Of a stretch of DNA of 26,404 nucleotides, positions 1 through 9,827 are shown in pieces. The position numbers and the translations under genes are program-made. Origin of the DNA: Suillus spraguei (Eukaryota > Basidiomycota > Agaricomycetes > Boletales > Suillaceae); contig JABCPU010000794.1 in the NCBI GenBank assembly GCA_016800925.1, positions 1-26,404 on the forward strand, given 5' to 3'. Position 1 is the stretch's first letter. The number at the start of each line of letters is the position of its first letter. Under the pieces are notes generated by a model, which saw only the letters and a list, made by a program, of their open reading frames with translations, was not told where the DNA came from and made no database searches.

Positions 1-52
1 CGGTAGTAAGTTCTGTACAGGTCAACTTCTAACCTTGTTAACTTGTTTGTAG

Positions 53-423
53 AGCGTAAGGCCAAAGACTGCGGCAAAGACGCTGCCTACTGCCGGCAAT
101 AGCGGTAGTGGTAAGGCTGGTAGTGAAGTTACCGCTGGCGGTCCGCCTGTAGCAGCAATAGAGCTGACAGAAGGGGAGGAGATGGATATGGAGAAGTCGC
201 TAGGCAAGTCGCTGAGGACTCTGACGTGGAGGATGAAGTGGAATTCCAGCAGCAGCTGGATGAGCTGTGCGCCGTTCCAGATCTGTTCTTCTTGGCTGAC
301 GCTGAGATGCGGAAGCTGGATGCGCGGTACGTGCAGATGCAAGGCCTGATGAAAGAGATGGCCACGAGCATGAAGTATCTTCATGGCTATCTGGACCGCA
401 TCAAGAAGGCACACGGTGATTGA
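53..423 (+). CDS. 3' terminal exon of an unknown gene (partial)
   Basis: A pyrimidine-rich acceptor ending at 52 (tgtttgtag) precedes an open stretch that begins SVRPKTAAK and continues through a Gly/Ser/Ala-rich segment and an acidic stretch (ELTEGEEMDME). The frame then shifts by one base near 190-200 into EDSDVEDEVEFQQQLDELC and a charged, probably coiled-coil C-terminus ending DRIKKAHGD, stop at 421-423. I infer one protein because both frames are open only on their own side of the shift and the composition is continuous. The 5' part lies outside the window. I do not recognise the family; an acidic linker followed by a C-terminal coiled coil would suit a nuclear or transposon-encoded protein, but that is a guess. 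The frame break could be a sequencing error or decay. Confidence 0.4.
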
Positions 424-1909
424 GTACTTAGCGTGTCTCTTCCTTCATACCATATACTTGTATACTGTAGCACATGCATACGAGTCTGTCTCCTGTGGTT
501 GTACCGCCGGTAAGGCAAAGTGAGTCAGCGGTCCTGTCCGAATGTCCCATGTCCGTGTCCAAATTCCAGTACTAGTCCATTGAGTGCCTGTGTGATATAG
601 TAAGGGTAAATGAGTGCTCGCGTAAGATGAGACTAGAGTGAAAGTACGGCCAAAATTGCAAGTTGCCGCTCATCTTGTCTTCGTCGTTGCGCTTCCTTCT
701 TCTATTCCTGCATGATACCGCTGCGTGCGTGATGTCCTTGGTTCTATGAAATGTGTGTGGTGCGCTGCCTCCACGGTAGAAGGAAATATGTACGGTAATG
801 ATTAGTGTGTGGTATTAGTCCATTCTTTGCAGTCTGTTGCGGTATTATTTTGATATAAGAGTCTGTGCGCTGTTAGCGCGTAGCATAGGTAAGTGAGATC
901 TAGAGAGTGGAAACTTTTGACAAGAGAAACTGAGACACTGGACGAAACCCGGGGTAAAACTGATTACTATCGTACTGGGTGGTCTTTGTTTTTTGTGTTT
1001 TGTGTGTTTTTCCAGGAGAGCGTGGTATTAGAGAGCGGCGGTATGATAACGAGTGTCGGTAGTAGCGGTACGGTGTAAAGATACAACCTAGCTTGGCTGT
1101 AGATTAACCACTGCCTAAACTAGTATGTTAGTCTTGCGCTCCGTCTAGTCTGCTTCACTTGTAAGAACAAGAGCATTCGACCCTAAAGGGGGATGCCTAT
1201 TTAGTATGGTCAAGTTCAAGTCTAACTTATTTGCGAAACAAGTGTCCGAGTCAGCGGTAAGTTGCCGTGGTCAGCGATGATACTGCCAGAACTAGCGTCA
1301 TGCGCTGCAGTGCTACCATTGTCAAGATAAGGTCAGTAACAGTTGCGTCTAGCGAACGATGTCGAGCGGTGGTCTCAGCAGTAGTGGTAGAGTTGCGAGC
1401 AGTGCAAAGAAACAGTAAAGAAGTCCGCGGTACTTTCAGCGGTAAAGTAGCGGAGCATGAGAAGTTCAGTCAAAAGTAACAATCAAAAGTCCAGCGGTAT
1501 GCCGGCGGTAATGGAGAACGAGCATGATGTATTAACGAGTGATAAGGGAACTTTAAAGACTATGTCCACTACTGGGTTGATCCCGAGCTAGACAATAATC
1601 CTCACCTATAGTACGTGCGATGGTGTAAAATCAGGTAGCTCTATCGTGTGGGTACGCGGTGCTTATATCCTAATTCATATGTACTCGGAATACTCTAGGC
1701 GAGATCAGTAGCGCTGGAATGTAGTAACCGCCATAAGTAAACATGGCGCGAGGCGCTGCGGCACGAGGCAACATGTAATAATGCTTGCCATGGAATCAGT
1801 GATAATGAACAGGAAACAAACTATGCACCAAATGGAGCTATGCGGACGCGGCAAGGACATGGAAGGACATCGGTTCGTGGAATGTGGTGCGGCAGTCGGT
1901 ATGGTGTGC
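424..1909. other. Gene-poor repeat-like region rich in GCGGTA
   Basis: No coding region is supported here. The few short open frames lack codon character, introns or recognisable motifs. The stretch is G- and T-rich on the + strand and repeatedly contains GCGGTA and related GGTAAG words, for example near 838, 1037, 1066, 1254, 1428, 1438, 1493 and 1505. It looks like subterminal or internal sequence of an old mobile element, but no terminus could be placed. Confidence 0.45.
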
Positions 1910-2169
1910 GGTAAGCGTGGAATGCTGCCAGTTACTGCTAGAGGGGTAAGAAGGCCATGGACTAGTGGTAACTCCTGTAGACATGAGACGAATGTCAAAA
2001 TATGGGGTTTTAAGCCCAGCGCCAATATGTTCGTTACAGTGGTAAGCGTGGGATGCTGCCAGTAATGCTAAAGGGGTAAGACAGCCATGGACAAGTGGTA
2101 ACTCCTATAGATGTGAGACGAGTGTCAAAGATAGGGTTTTAAGCCCAGCGCCAATATGTTCATTACATT
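1910..2169. repeat. 131-bp direct tandem repeat, two diverged copies
   Basis: Copy 1 (1910-2040) and copy 2 (2041 to about 2169) both start GGTAAGCGTGG, share the blocks GCCATGGAC and AGTGGTAACTCCT, and end in TTTTAAGCCCAGCGCCAATA (2010-2029 and 2139-2158). They differ by scattered substitutions and small indels, so this is an old duplication. Open frames crossing it on either strand are unlikely to be genes. Confidence 0.9.
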
Positions 2170-3509
2170 GGTCGCCTAGTGCAGAGTGCGCTAGTTGCGT
2201 CAGGTTGGAGGTGGGCACGATGTGCTGTCTCACAACCACGTCTCAGCAACAGGTTCCACGATGACGAATGGACTAAGAAGTGATGAGCTTCTAAGATGTC
2301 GAAGTATAGACAATAAGCTTATTGAAGCTTATTAAAAGGAAGTTCAGGGTCGAAGATCAAGTAGATTCAAGTTAAAGAAGTACAAAGGCTATCTGCGCAT
2401 ATTTATACTTAAGATTGAAGCGGAGTGCAAATATGTAAGTATCACTAGATTAAGTATGAAGTCAGATAGCCAATAGAAGAATGCATGCTCATGAATGAGT
2501 CAGAGGCATATGAACCAATGAAAGCACGCTGTAGCGAGAAAAGTCACGCTGACTGTCAAAACCCCGTTTTTGACAAGCGTCTCGTTAATGTCTGTGGCGG
2601 CAACCGATGAATTTCCTTATAGCGACAAAATAGCCTTTTCGCTCCACTAAGGCGGAACCATTCTTCTCCCATGAACCCTTACCGGATCCTCGTGCCGATG
2701 CCCTCATGTCCTGTCCTATTCCGTCTAGAATCCATTGGTGCGTAGTTACTTTGCTTCCACCATTACTAAACCTATGGCAGGATCTACCTTACATCTCAAG
2801 GGGCTGCTGTACGCTGTGCACCTCTTTATTAAGTACCCTGTTTATTTTCTTTCTTGCTACTGGACTCGCATAGCTATTTCATATGTGCTCGCATATGTTA
2901 AAAAGGACTGAACATACATACCATTACCTTTACTGCTTGTTACATCCCTTCACTAGGACTTAGTATTGAAACACTCGCTAGTTGCAATCTATTTGCCTTT
3001 GAACTTTTCTCTGTTTGAACTTCACTCACTGATTTAACCGCCAGTGACTTTACCGCTCAAAGTACCGCGTGACTTTCGACTTCACTACTTGTAACCGGAC
3101 CATGGCCAGTGATCTCACTGGGTCATTTTCTCTCTCTTCTGCATTCTCGCTCATATGGAGTTGCCGCTACCGCTACTGCACTGCTGGTGGTAATAACATT
3201 TTTGTCTTGCTCAAGTAACTTTGTTCTTGCTCTTGCTAGCTAACCGTTGCAGCTATCCTTACCGCGCATGTACCGCTGACACTGTGCTAGTACTGCTGAT
3301 ATACTGCTACCACCGCTAACCTCGGAAGTTGGAATTCTTGTTTCCTTTTTAGTAATTCCTTGTTTCCTTCACACTAACATAGAAGGAATTGCTTCTATTT
3401 GCAGTCCTCTTGGGTCAAATATCTCACTCGCACCTTCAGCAGGATTAACGCTGCGCTTATACTTAGGCCAGCACTAGTTTCTTCATTTCAATGCATGTGC
3501 GAAAGGGAG
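2170..3509. other. Gene-poor region rich in TACCGC
   Basis: I find no supported gene. The + strand is C/T-rich in its second half, the reverse of the bias left of 1900. TACCGC occurs near 3049, 3063, 3167, 3259 and 3270, mirroring the GCGGTA words of the left part. A 35-bp palindrome lies at 2546-2580. The layout suggests the two arms of a degenerate DNA element or of a nested insertion. Confidence 0.4.
2546..2580. repeat. 35-bp interrupted palindrome
   Basis: ACGCT (2546-2550), a 3-base gap and TGTCAAAA (2554-2561) pair with TTTTGACA (2568-2575) and AGCGT (2576-2580) around a short CCCCGT loop. It could form a strong hairpin. It lies near the switch point between the GCGGTA-rich and TACCGC-rich halves. 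It may be two abutted element termini, a small MITE remnant, or chance. Confidence 0.6.
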
Positions 3510-4724
3510 TCATAAGTGCGGAGCTGAAGATATAAAAGGTATGAACCAATGGGGCGACGCACGAGTCAAGAAGGAAAATGCAAAGGAAAAGATAAAAGGG
3601 AATATGACACCAATCATAGTCCAAGAACCAACAAGTTGTGCGAGTGAACCAAAGGGTAGCGCGTGTTGAAGCGCAAGGAGAGGCACGAAGTGTGAAGAGC
3701 ACGCATGAAGCGCGAGATGCAGGGGTGAGCACAAAGTGCGCAAAGAAGGTGACACATGCACGAAGGGTAAGCACTTAACGATGACGATGAAGGAGGCGGG
3801 CATAGGTGAGGTAAGGTGTGATGAGGGCGAGCCAGATGAGGTAGTGGAGAACGAGTGTGGGGGCCTCATCGGGACAGGAGTAGACAGTGACGTATAGGAG
3901 GAAAAATGATAGTAGGGGTGCAAGAAGGTGTTCTTGTAACAGCTGGCAGGCAGAGGATGACCGCCAGAGGTCAGAGGATGACCGCCAGGGGTCAGAGGAT
4001 GAGTGCTGGTGGGCAGAGGATGACTGCCTGTGGTCAGAGGATGACCACCGGAGGTCTGAGGATGACTGCTGAATTGAGCACTGCCAGACTGCAGACTTTC
4101 AGAATATGAGCTGCCCGCTGTATGAGATATCAAAAAATAGTTTCCAGCGTGGTCTACTCCCGGGCAGGATGAGACCATCTTGAGAGAAAGTGCAGGATTC
4201 CCCCCCATGATGCTAGCGAGATCATCATACCAGGGGAATTCCTTCAGTATTTGTGCTATGATCTGAATTAGTCAGGCTATGATAAATACAAGGAAATACG
4301 CACCGTGAAAATTCTCAGCATCATCTTGCAGCATGATGCCAGCACTGGTTGCATGTAACTTGTCATGGCATTCATGATACTTCTTTCTGAGACTGTTAAG
4401 TGAATATCAGTACATGTGTGATAGAGATGATGAGAAAAACATACAAGTTGATGTGATTGTTCGTTGAATCTTGAAACTTGTCTGGCGCAGTCATATAATA
4501 GTCTGCATATTCAGTGTCGTCCTTGAAGATGTATCTTGCAATCACAGTGCACACTGAAACCTTGTCTTTGCCCGAGGGGCAGTCACCTTCAGTGTGCAAC
4601 TGCTTTCCATCAGAATAGAATAATATTTGGCAGTCAGCTGGGTGGTCACGGAGGTGGTCAATGACTTTTGGGTGTGGGAGGGTGCAGAAAGCCATTGAAT
4701 CTGAATCTTGGTGTGGTCTGACAT
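3510..4724 (-). pseudogene. Agaricomycete-type gene of unknown function, start codon split from promoter by a transposon
   Basis: Exon 1 (4724-4445) starts ATG TCA GAC and reads MSDHTKIQIQWLSAPSHTQ. One base is missing in an A run near 4667, and it then continues VIDHLRDHPADCQILFYSD, PSGKDK and FKDDTEYADYY. Intron 4393-4444 leads to exon 2 (4392-4304: LRKKYHE...AGIMLQDD). Intron 4256-4303 leads to exon 3 (from 4255: AQILKEFPWYDDLASIMGG, then NPALSLK, PGVDHAG). Phases agree across both introns. The pattern of HPADxxILFYSDGK, SGKDK, a basic LRKKY block and KEFPWY resembles a family I remember from mushroom genomes, often annotated hypothetical and possibly DNA-binding; no function is established. 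The C-terminal third is Ser/Thr/Pro-rich with a 7-residue repeat, so the true stop (3510 as read) is uncertain. The Plavaka element lies directly at the ATG, so the gene is probably silent or driven by transposon sequence. Confidence 0.6.
3951..4076. repeat. 21-bp tandem repeat, six copies, coding for a heptapeptide
   Basis: Units begin at 3951, 3972, 3993, 4014, 4035 and 4056, an exact 21-bp period built on CAGAGGATGACCGCC. Read on the minus strand they encode variants of GGHPLTS (GSHPLPT, STHPLTP and so on). Because the period is a multiple of three, copy-number change keeps the frame, as is typical of a variable low-complexity protein region. Confidence 0.9.
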
Positions 4725-4745
4725 CAGGAAAACATCGAGTTCCTT
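4725..4745. repeat. Left terminal inverted repeat of the Plavaka element
   Basis: 21 bp, CAGGAAAACATCGAG followed by TTCCTT, an exact reverse complement of 12692-12712. The neighbouring base pairs CAT (left flank) and ATG (right flank) are also complementary, so the boundary could be drawn 2-3 bp further out. I prefer CAGG...CCTG with an AT target duplication because removing one copy joins the flanks into a sensible start codon. Confidence 0.9.
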
Positions 4746-4900
4746 TTTGGTCCTTAGCTTACTTAAAGTTCCTTAAATTTAATTCTAAGGCTGCTAAGGA
4801 GAATAAGGAACTAGTGTGTTCCTTAGCGAAATGTATTTTAAGGAGTGAAGTCATTTCAAGGCGGTTAAGGCATCAAAGGCAGTTGTATTTTTGAAAGTAA
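4746..4900. repeat. Left subterminal repeats of the Plavaka element
   Basis: Many short CCTTA/TAAGG words occur in both orientations (for example CCTTAGC, CCTTAAA, TAAGGAA, TTCCTTAGCG), matching the composition of 12440-12691. Clustered subterminal motifs are known transposase-binding regions in CACTA-like elements; binding here is inferred. Confidence 0.6.
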
Positions 4901-5149
4901 AATAAGTAAAATCAGGCACCTGCTGAGCGCCAAAAAAAAACATGTTATGTATTATGTTAGTGCTTACTTCAATAAGCACTGATAGACGCGCAACACGCTG
5001 ACAACAACTCGCTCGTCATCTACACATCAATCACAGAAATCTACAAAATCTAAGAAAAAAACATCATAGTAAGTTTTAATCGATAATCGTCGCGTCAAAC
5101 ATTGCTTACCAGGTGCTAGTGAATCAGATGGCTCCAAGATCTCGTGTGC

Positions 5150-5338
5150 AACTGCAATGAAAGACGTGCAAGTGGGGAGATGTGGCTGTCCGGGCGGAGG
5201 CTGCAATCAGAGCTGAGGCAAGGGCAGAAGAAGCGGAGGTGAGAGCAGAAGAAGCAGAGGCGAGAGCAAACGAGATGAAGGCGAGAGTGGGAGAGGGATT
5301 ATTGTGCTTCAAGTTCTTGAAGAGGGCGGGAGGCCGTT
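5150..5338 (+). pseudogene. Coiled-coil-coding fragment inside the transposon, antisense to its neighbours
   Basis: On the + strand a frame reads through a stretch made of RAEA, RAEEAEV and RAEEAEA units up to KARVGEG, then FKFLKRAGGRF and a stop at 5336-5338. The Arg/Ala/Glu heptad-like pattern on a partly repeated 21-bp unit (AGCAGAAGAAGC) is strong coiled coil. There is no start codon or intron context. It may be a second captured host exon or a reshuffled repeat; the minus strand of the same DNA gives only low-complexity Ala/Ser sequence. The parent gene is not recognised. Confidence 0.35.
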
Positions 5339-5343
5339 TTTGA

Positions 5344-5490
5344 AGGAATCGAAACAGAGCGCGTTGCTCGAGCCTCGAGTGACTGTAGACCATGGTGAGT
5401 GCGAGTACATCTCAAATTTGATGAGAACTTACCTATCATTTGAGCAGGAATCGAGACAGAACGTGTGGCTTGAGTGTAGAGCGAGTTTTG
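5344..5490. repeat. Short direct duplication spaced 103 bp
   Basis: AGGAATCGAAACAGAGCG at 5344 recurs as AGGAATCGAGACAGAACG at 5447, with further matching bases downstream of each. It lies at the 3' end of the captured RPB1 fragment and overlaps its last recognisable codons, so the region downstream of the fragment was built in part by local duplication. Confidence 0.6.
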
Positions 5491-6210
5491 TACGAGTGTA
5501 TAATAGTGAGGATTAAGGCCATCTGCCTGGGGAAATATGAATTGTCGTAGAAGACGGCGGTCGTTCAAAAGCTCGTTGTATTCTTCGTCCAACTTCATCT
5601 GCAGCTCCAGAGAGCTATCATCAACGCCAATCTGGAGGGTATTAGGCAAGAATCCATGACATCAACGCGATAGTTGTGCTCAAAGGCTTCATTGTCAAGG
5701 CCAAACGTCTCAATCTTCTGACGTTTGATGAACGCACCGTCCATACCGTCTTCACCATACACGAACTGGATGAGGTCTCCAAGCGAGTTGCGAACAGTGC
5801 CATCATAGTGTACCATCACGTCCTCCAATGCCTTGATGAGACGACCTGTCCAAGAAGATGCATTTCATGTGAAATCACGCAATTGCAACGCTTTACCTGT
5901 TTTTGAATCTCGCATAATGATACCAGTCTCTGCCTTCTTGACGGCCATATCAATAAGACCTTCTCTTCCAGCCATGGCATGGAAGAAAAACTCCTGTGGC
6001 GTCAACCCTCGTAGATATGAGTTCTTGACGAAGCCACATGCCTCCAGGCTGAAGTCGTCCTTGGTGAAATGGGGAAGAGTACGATGACGGAACCTGAATG
6101 GGATTCGACGACCTTCAACACTTTGCTGCCCAACACAGATAGACATTTGCGAGATGTTGATGTATGAACCCTTGGAACCAGCTGTGACCATCTGCTTCAC
6201 GTTGTACCCA
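5470..6210 (-). pseudogene. RPB1: Captured fragment of the RNA polymerase II largest subunit gene
   Basis: Reading down from about 6203, the minus strand encodes [73 protein letters not shown], then (after a broken or intron-like stretch about 5847-5895) [43 protein letters not shown], a small deletion with frameshift, [19 protein letters not shown] and FPQADGLNPHY. This is the Rpb1 segment that includes the bridge helix and the sequence C-terminal to it. It has no start, ends abruptly in VQNSLYTQ, and carries changes at positions normally invariant (GFVKN where GFVEN is expected). It lies within the transposon TIRs in the transposase orientation, downstream of the transposase stop. I read it as transduplicated host sequence, not a working polymerase gene. 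The break falls inside the bridge-helix coding part, where YIQ is missing. Confidence 0.9.
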
Positions 6211-6271
6211 ACAGCAAGGTTGAAGGCGGCAGGCCAGGAAAGCCGCACAACCCATATGAAGATGATATGGT

Positions 6272-6368
6272 CTTGGAGCCTACCTGCGTGGGGAAATGTG
6301 GGTTGTTGTAGGGGCGGCGGTTGTCAAGCATCGCGTTGTATTCTGTCATCTAGATGGGTCTGTAGGGT
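6272..6368 (-). pseudogene. RPB1: Second, more diverged copy of part of the RPB1 fragment
   Basis: The minus strand here reads LQTHLDD, then [20 protein letters not shown]. This aligns in order with [17 protein letters not shown]...FIFPQ in the larger fragment (5515-5610); the DNA is also clearly alignable (for example GCGTTGTATTC against CTCGTTGTATTC, TGGGGAAAT in both). It stands directly upstream of the larger fragment in the same orientation. Either the captured piece was tandemly duplicated and this copy decayed faster, or two related pieces were captured. Confidence 0.65.
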
Positions 6369-6417
6369 ATTTAATTAGCAAAAGGACGACAAAATGAGAG
6401 GCAAGGACGTACCACAA

Positions 6418-9400
6418 TCACGCTATTTCAAAAGCATGGTGATCGGCATATCTGTTGACATAGTAGGAGTTGAACATGTCGTATGAGTCGTGTGGACTTA
6501 TTTTTGGGATAAAGTCCGGGCCATAGACTGGAATGAGATGGGCAGCGCGAAAGATACAATCGATGTGAATAATTGAGACGTCTGGGACATCGTCACCAGT
6601 TGTCGTCGGCGCGACGACATACATGCCTGTGTCGGGATCGCGTTCTTTGTGAACATAAGAATACCAATGAACTATGGCGCAGGGATAGTATGAGGTCCGA
6701 TAGTTAAATGAGAAAAAGCAAAGGACTCGCGCAACTGCGAGTCCATTCATGGGAGAGTCGAAGTCAACACCCATGTTGATGAAGATACAGTCATGCCTTG
6801 GTTCGCCAGTGCGCCACGATGGTGTTGCCCTGATGTGCTCACGACGCATACCTCCCGTACCACTCAGATCACTGGGTGCATGGAACGAGGCTGCAGCAGA
6901 ATTAAAGAGGGTGAGTTTCCCTAGGAATACTTGCGCTGTTGCCGGATCAAACTCAGGAGGGTTGGGATCGTCTGAATAGTGTTGATCATGTATGAATTCC
7001 TGAATCATAAACGGGAGGCGTGGAAGGTCGAGTTCGAGGCTGAGTGCATGAACATTTCGTGCACAACCTATTCATTGTCAGAAAGGGTCCAGGAGCAAAA
7101 CGTTTAACATACGAGGAGTTAATGCAAGCTCAACATGGGACTCTACAGTCGGTCCATCAATAATCTCACCAGCATCCACTTCAATGGATTGATTTTGAGG
7201 CTCATGGATACGCAGTCGCCCATGATGGCCTTCTTGCGCCATATTAGCCTCCGCATCGTCATCCGGTTCTAAGTCGTCGTCTGCAGGAATATTCTGACCT
7301 ATTGGGGATATGAGAAGGGCTACATCGTCAGCGAAAGATCACGTACGTCTCCTGAGTTCTCCCAAAGCATTGGACAGACAAGAGCCACGAAGCATACCAC
7401 ATGCCTCAAAATCTACGCGAGCAGCTGCAAGTTTGTCGAGGCGTTGATTTGTTAGTAGCATTTGTCCGAGTGCGTTAAACCTGCTAGATCGGCGCCAAGG
7501 TTCTTTAACTGCCTTGATGTGCTTGGACTCAGTAATTGAAGAGCAAAGGCCGTTGGGTGCGCCGAAAAGTCGAATCAGTACTATGTAGTGGCACAGGGAG
7601 TGTTGACGCGGAAGGGAGAATGTCAAGACCACACCGGTTGTCTTGAAGATCTCCCGATATTGGTGAAAGCGGTCAAGGGCATCTTGTAGTTTTACGAGGT
7701 CATCTTCAGTGAGAGCCTCGCGCCTCACAATGTAGCAAAATTCTAGAAATGCACTGAATGTGCACACCACATCTTGAGGAACATGACCTTCAATTGCAGC
7801 TAGATAGACCTAAATACGAGTCAGCTCACATGTTGTTTGGAACGGAATACACAGCATACCTTCATTAATGCCTTTGAGTCGTCACCCGTCCACTGCCGAA
7901 AACCTCGCCCATCAGGAAAGCGTCGCAACCCAGCAAATGGGGCAACTGCTGCTATCCTGTATGTTATTAGTAGTTATCAGCAAAACATCATAGATTTGCG
8001 TACCTGCAGTCAATGTCATCCATTATCTCAGCCGCATGACAGGTACCGTGTGTGACCAGAAGATACTCTCCCACCCAATCAACCAGATGATCCTTGAAAG
8101 TTCCCTTGATTATTTGATGCAAGATATCCGGAGATAGGAGCTCGTGGATGTCCGCTCGAGGAAAGTCATTTGTAAATGGCTAGAAAAGCAAAAAGGTGAG
8201 ATTGGACCTAGCGAGTTTCAGCGAGCAACTTACAACGAGATCGGCAATGATGCCATACTGTTCCCAAGCCTGTTTGTATGTGAGTTGTTCGACGAGCAAC
8301 TCGGTATGTGCTTTGCGTCGATGGAGACATGGTTGAGCGCCGTCAAGGTCCTTCCTATTTCCTAGACACCTATTTTGATAATAAATAAGTCGTTAAAAAG
8401 CAAAACAAAGTTTGATGACGCACTGTGGACACCAGTTCTGCACGACGCCAGAGAGAAGTATCTGTTCTGGATAGTCCGCTATGTAAGGGCCCAAGCTGTA
8501 CACCGTTCGTCGATAGTGGCCATCCGGAAAGCGTGTGACATCGAAATTTTCCATGAAAGGTTTCACAGACTCGAAAATCTTTGCAAGGGAGCGCTGGAAT
8601 AGCTGCCATCGAAAATTTCTGTATTTGATGTCGTCATTATGTTCCTTCGTAGCTAGACAAATGAAGGTTATGATACAGTGATCCATTGAGAATAACAAGC
8701 ACCTACATTTCGGTATCGCAAGAAATCCAATGAGCACAACACCATTGCGATGTGCCCGTCATACGCTATTGTAAATGTTCCCGATTGAGAGATAGAGTGG
8801 GTGGTATTCGGTCTGACCAGTAGCGACAGAAACAACAGTCTTATCACTGCCGATAATCAATGGTACAAATGTCAAACCATGATTCTCCTCATTTTGAGCG
8901 ATAACATCCTTGAGATGATTGTTAGTATGCCAAAAATGTAAATATGAAAGAGACGTACTGCCTGATTCCACGCCCAGTCACCAGACATAAAGTTCTTCCA
9001 ATATCGTTTGTCCTCGGTAGTATAATCGCGGTAGGGTGAATACTCGATTCCTCCATCGAAATCACAGTTTGCCAAAATGCCGCGCGTCATCTCCAATGGA
9101 TCTCTATACCAGACATCATATTGTCCATCCATCCACGGCGGTACGTCTTGTTCGGGTTTGGCTCCATTGTAGCACAACGTAAAGCTCTTCCAAGGGGTAT
9201 CGCCGAGTGGTGTTGCATCAATTGTAGCGTACATGTCCCTATGGTTTGCAAATGGGGGGGCGTCATTGTGCTTTATGAGAGTCGCGGCCCACAAGTCGAG
9301 AAGTGTATCAATCTGCCTTGCAGACATTTGATTGCGCGTGAATAAGAATTCCGCCGTCTCAAATTCAACACGATTGTCATAAGGCGTCCAATCAGTTGGG

Positions 9401-9827
9401 GGGGCATCCGTGTGAGGTGGCGGGGGTGCATCCTGGTCAATAAATGCCCCATTAGCATCGCATTTGAGTCCTAAGACAAAAAATGAGTAACAGTAATATG
9501 AACTCCTTAAAAATGCCCACCTGTGAGGTGCAGATGGAAAGTATGCAATAAGCGCCCCATATCCGCCCAAGTACCTTCCTCAGGTACAAAACCCTGGTCG
9601 CCAGCCGGGTCATCATAAATATTGTCATCGATAACACCTGCCGGAGTGGGAGAACGACTCCGTGGAGGTATAAATCCGGGACCTGCGAGCGGAGCTGTGC
9701 GATTGAGGTTTTGTATTTGTGGGGTACCATGCTTCGCATGTGTGTGCTGAGTGAGGCCAGACTTGTTTTTGAAGACCCGATTGCAGTTTGGAAACCGACA
9801 AACGAGCCTGGTGACAGCTGGGGCCAT
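6418..9827 (-). pseudogene. Plavaka transposase (ten exons, one in-frame stop)
   Basis: Exons (minus): 9827-9521, 9470-8959, 8908-8707, 8652 to 8433 or 8420, 8369-8234, 8179-8004, 7956-7860, 7809-7347, 7298-7113, 7067-6418. Introns are 45-63 nt and phases agree, except that the exon 4/5 join needs the weaker donor at 8432 to stay in frame. The N-terminus has a C2H2 zinc finger (CRFPNCNRVFKNKSGLTQH...H, about residues 10-34). Then come the Plavaka signatures DWTPYDNRVEFETAEFLF, DATPLGDTPWKSF, PPWMDGQYDVWYRDP, FMSGDWAWNQA, IIGSDKTVVSVATGQTEY, SLGPYIADYPEQ, DILHQIIKGTFKDH, and a C-terminal part with APSDLSGTGGMRREHI and YVNRYADHHAFEIA. The family (named Plavaka in fungal CACTA-like elements) moves the element by cutting at its TIRs; the finger probably aids DNA binding. 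At 8761-8759 a TGA stands where the family has Arg (NSV-stop-RAHRN), a likely CGA to TGA change. Translation would stop after the signature VATGQTEY, so this copy is probably inactive. Confidence 0.9.

Noticed and set aside
22..414. 130-codon minus-strand open frame at the left edge
   Set aside because: Low-complexity Leu/Ser/Pro sequence opposite a better terminal exon on the + strand that has a good splice acceptor and charged coiled-coil composition.
5304..5516. 70-codon + strand open frame across the RPB1 fragment
   Set aside because: It is antisense to recognisable RPB1 codons and arises partly from the 103-bp duplication.
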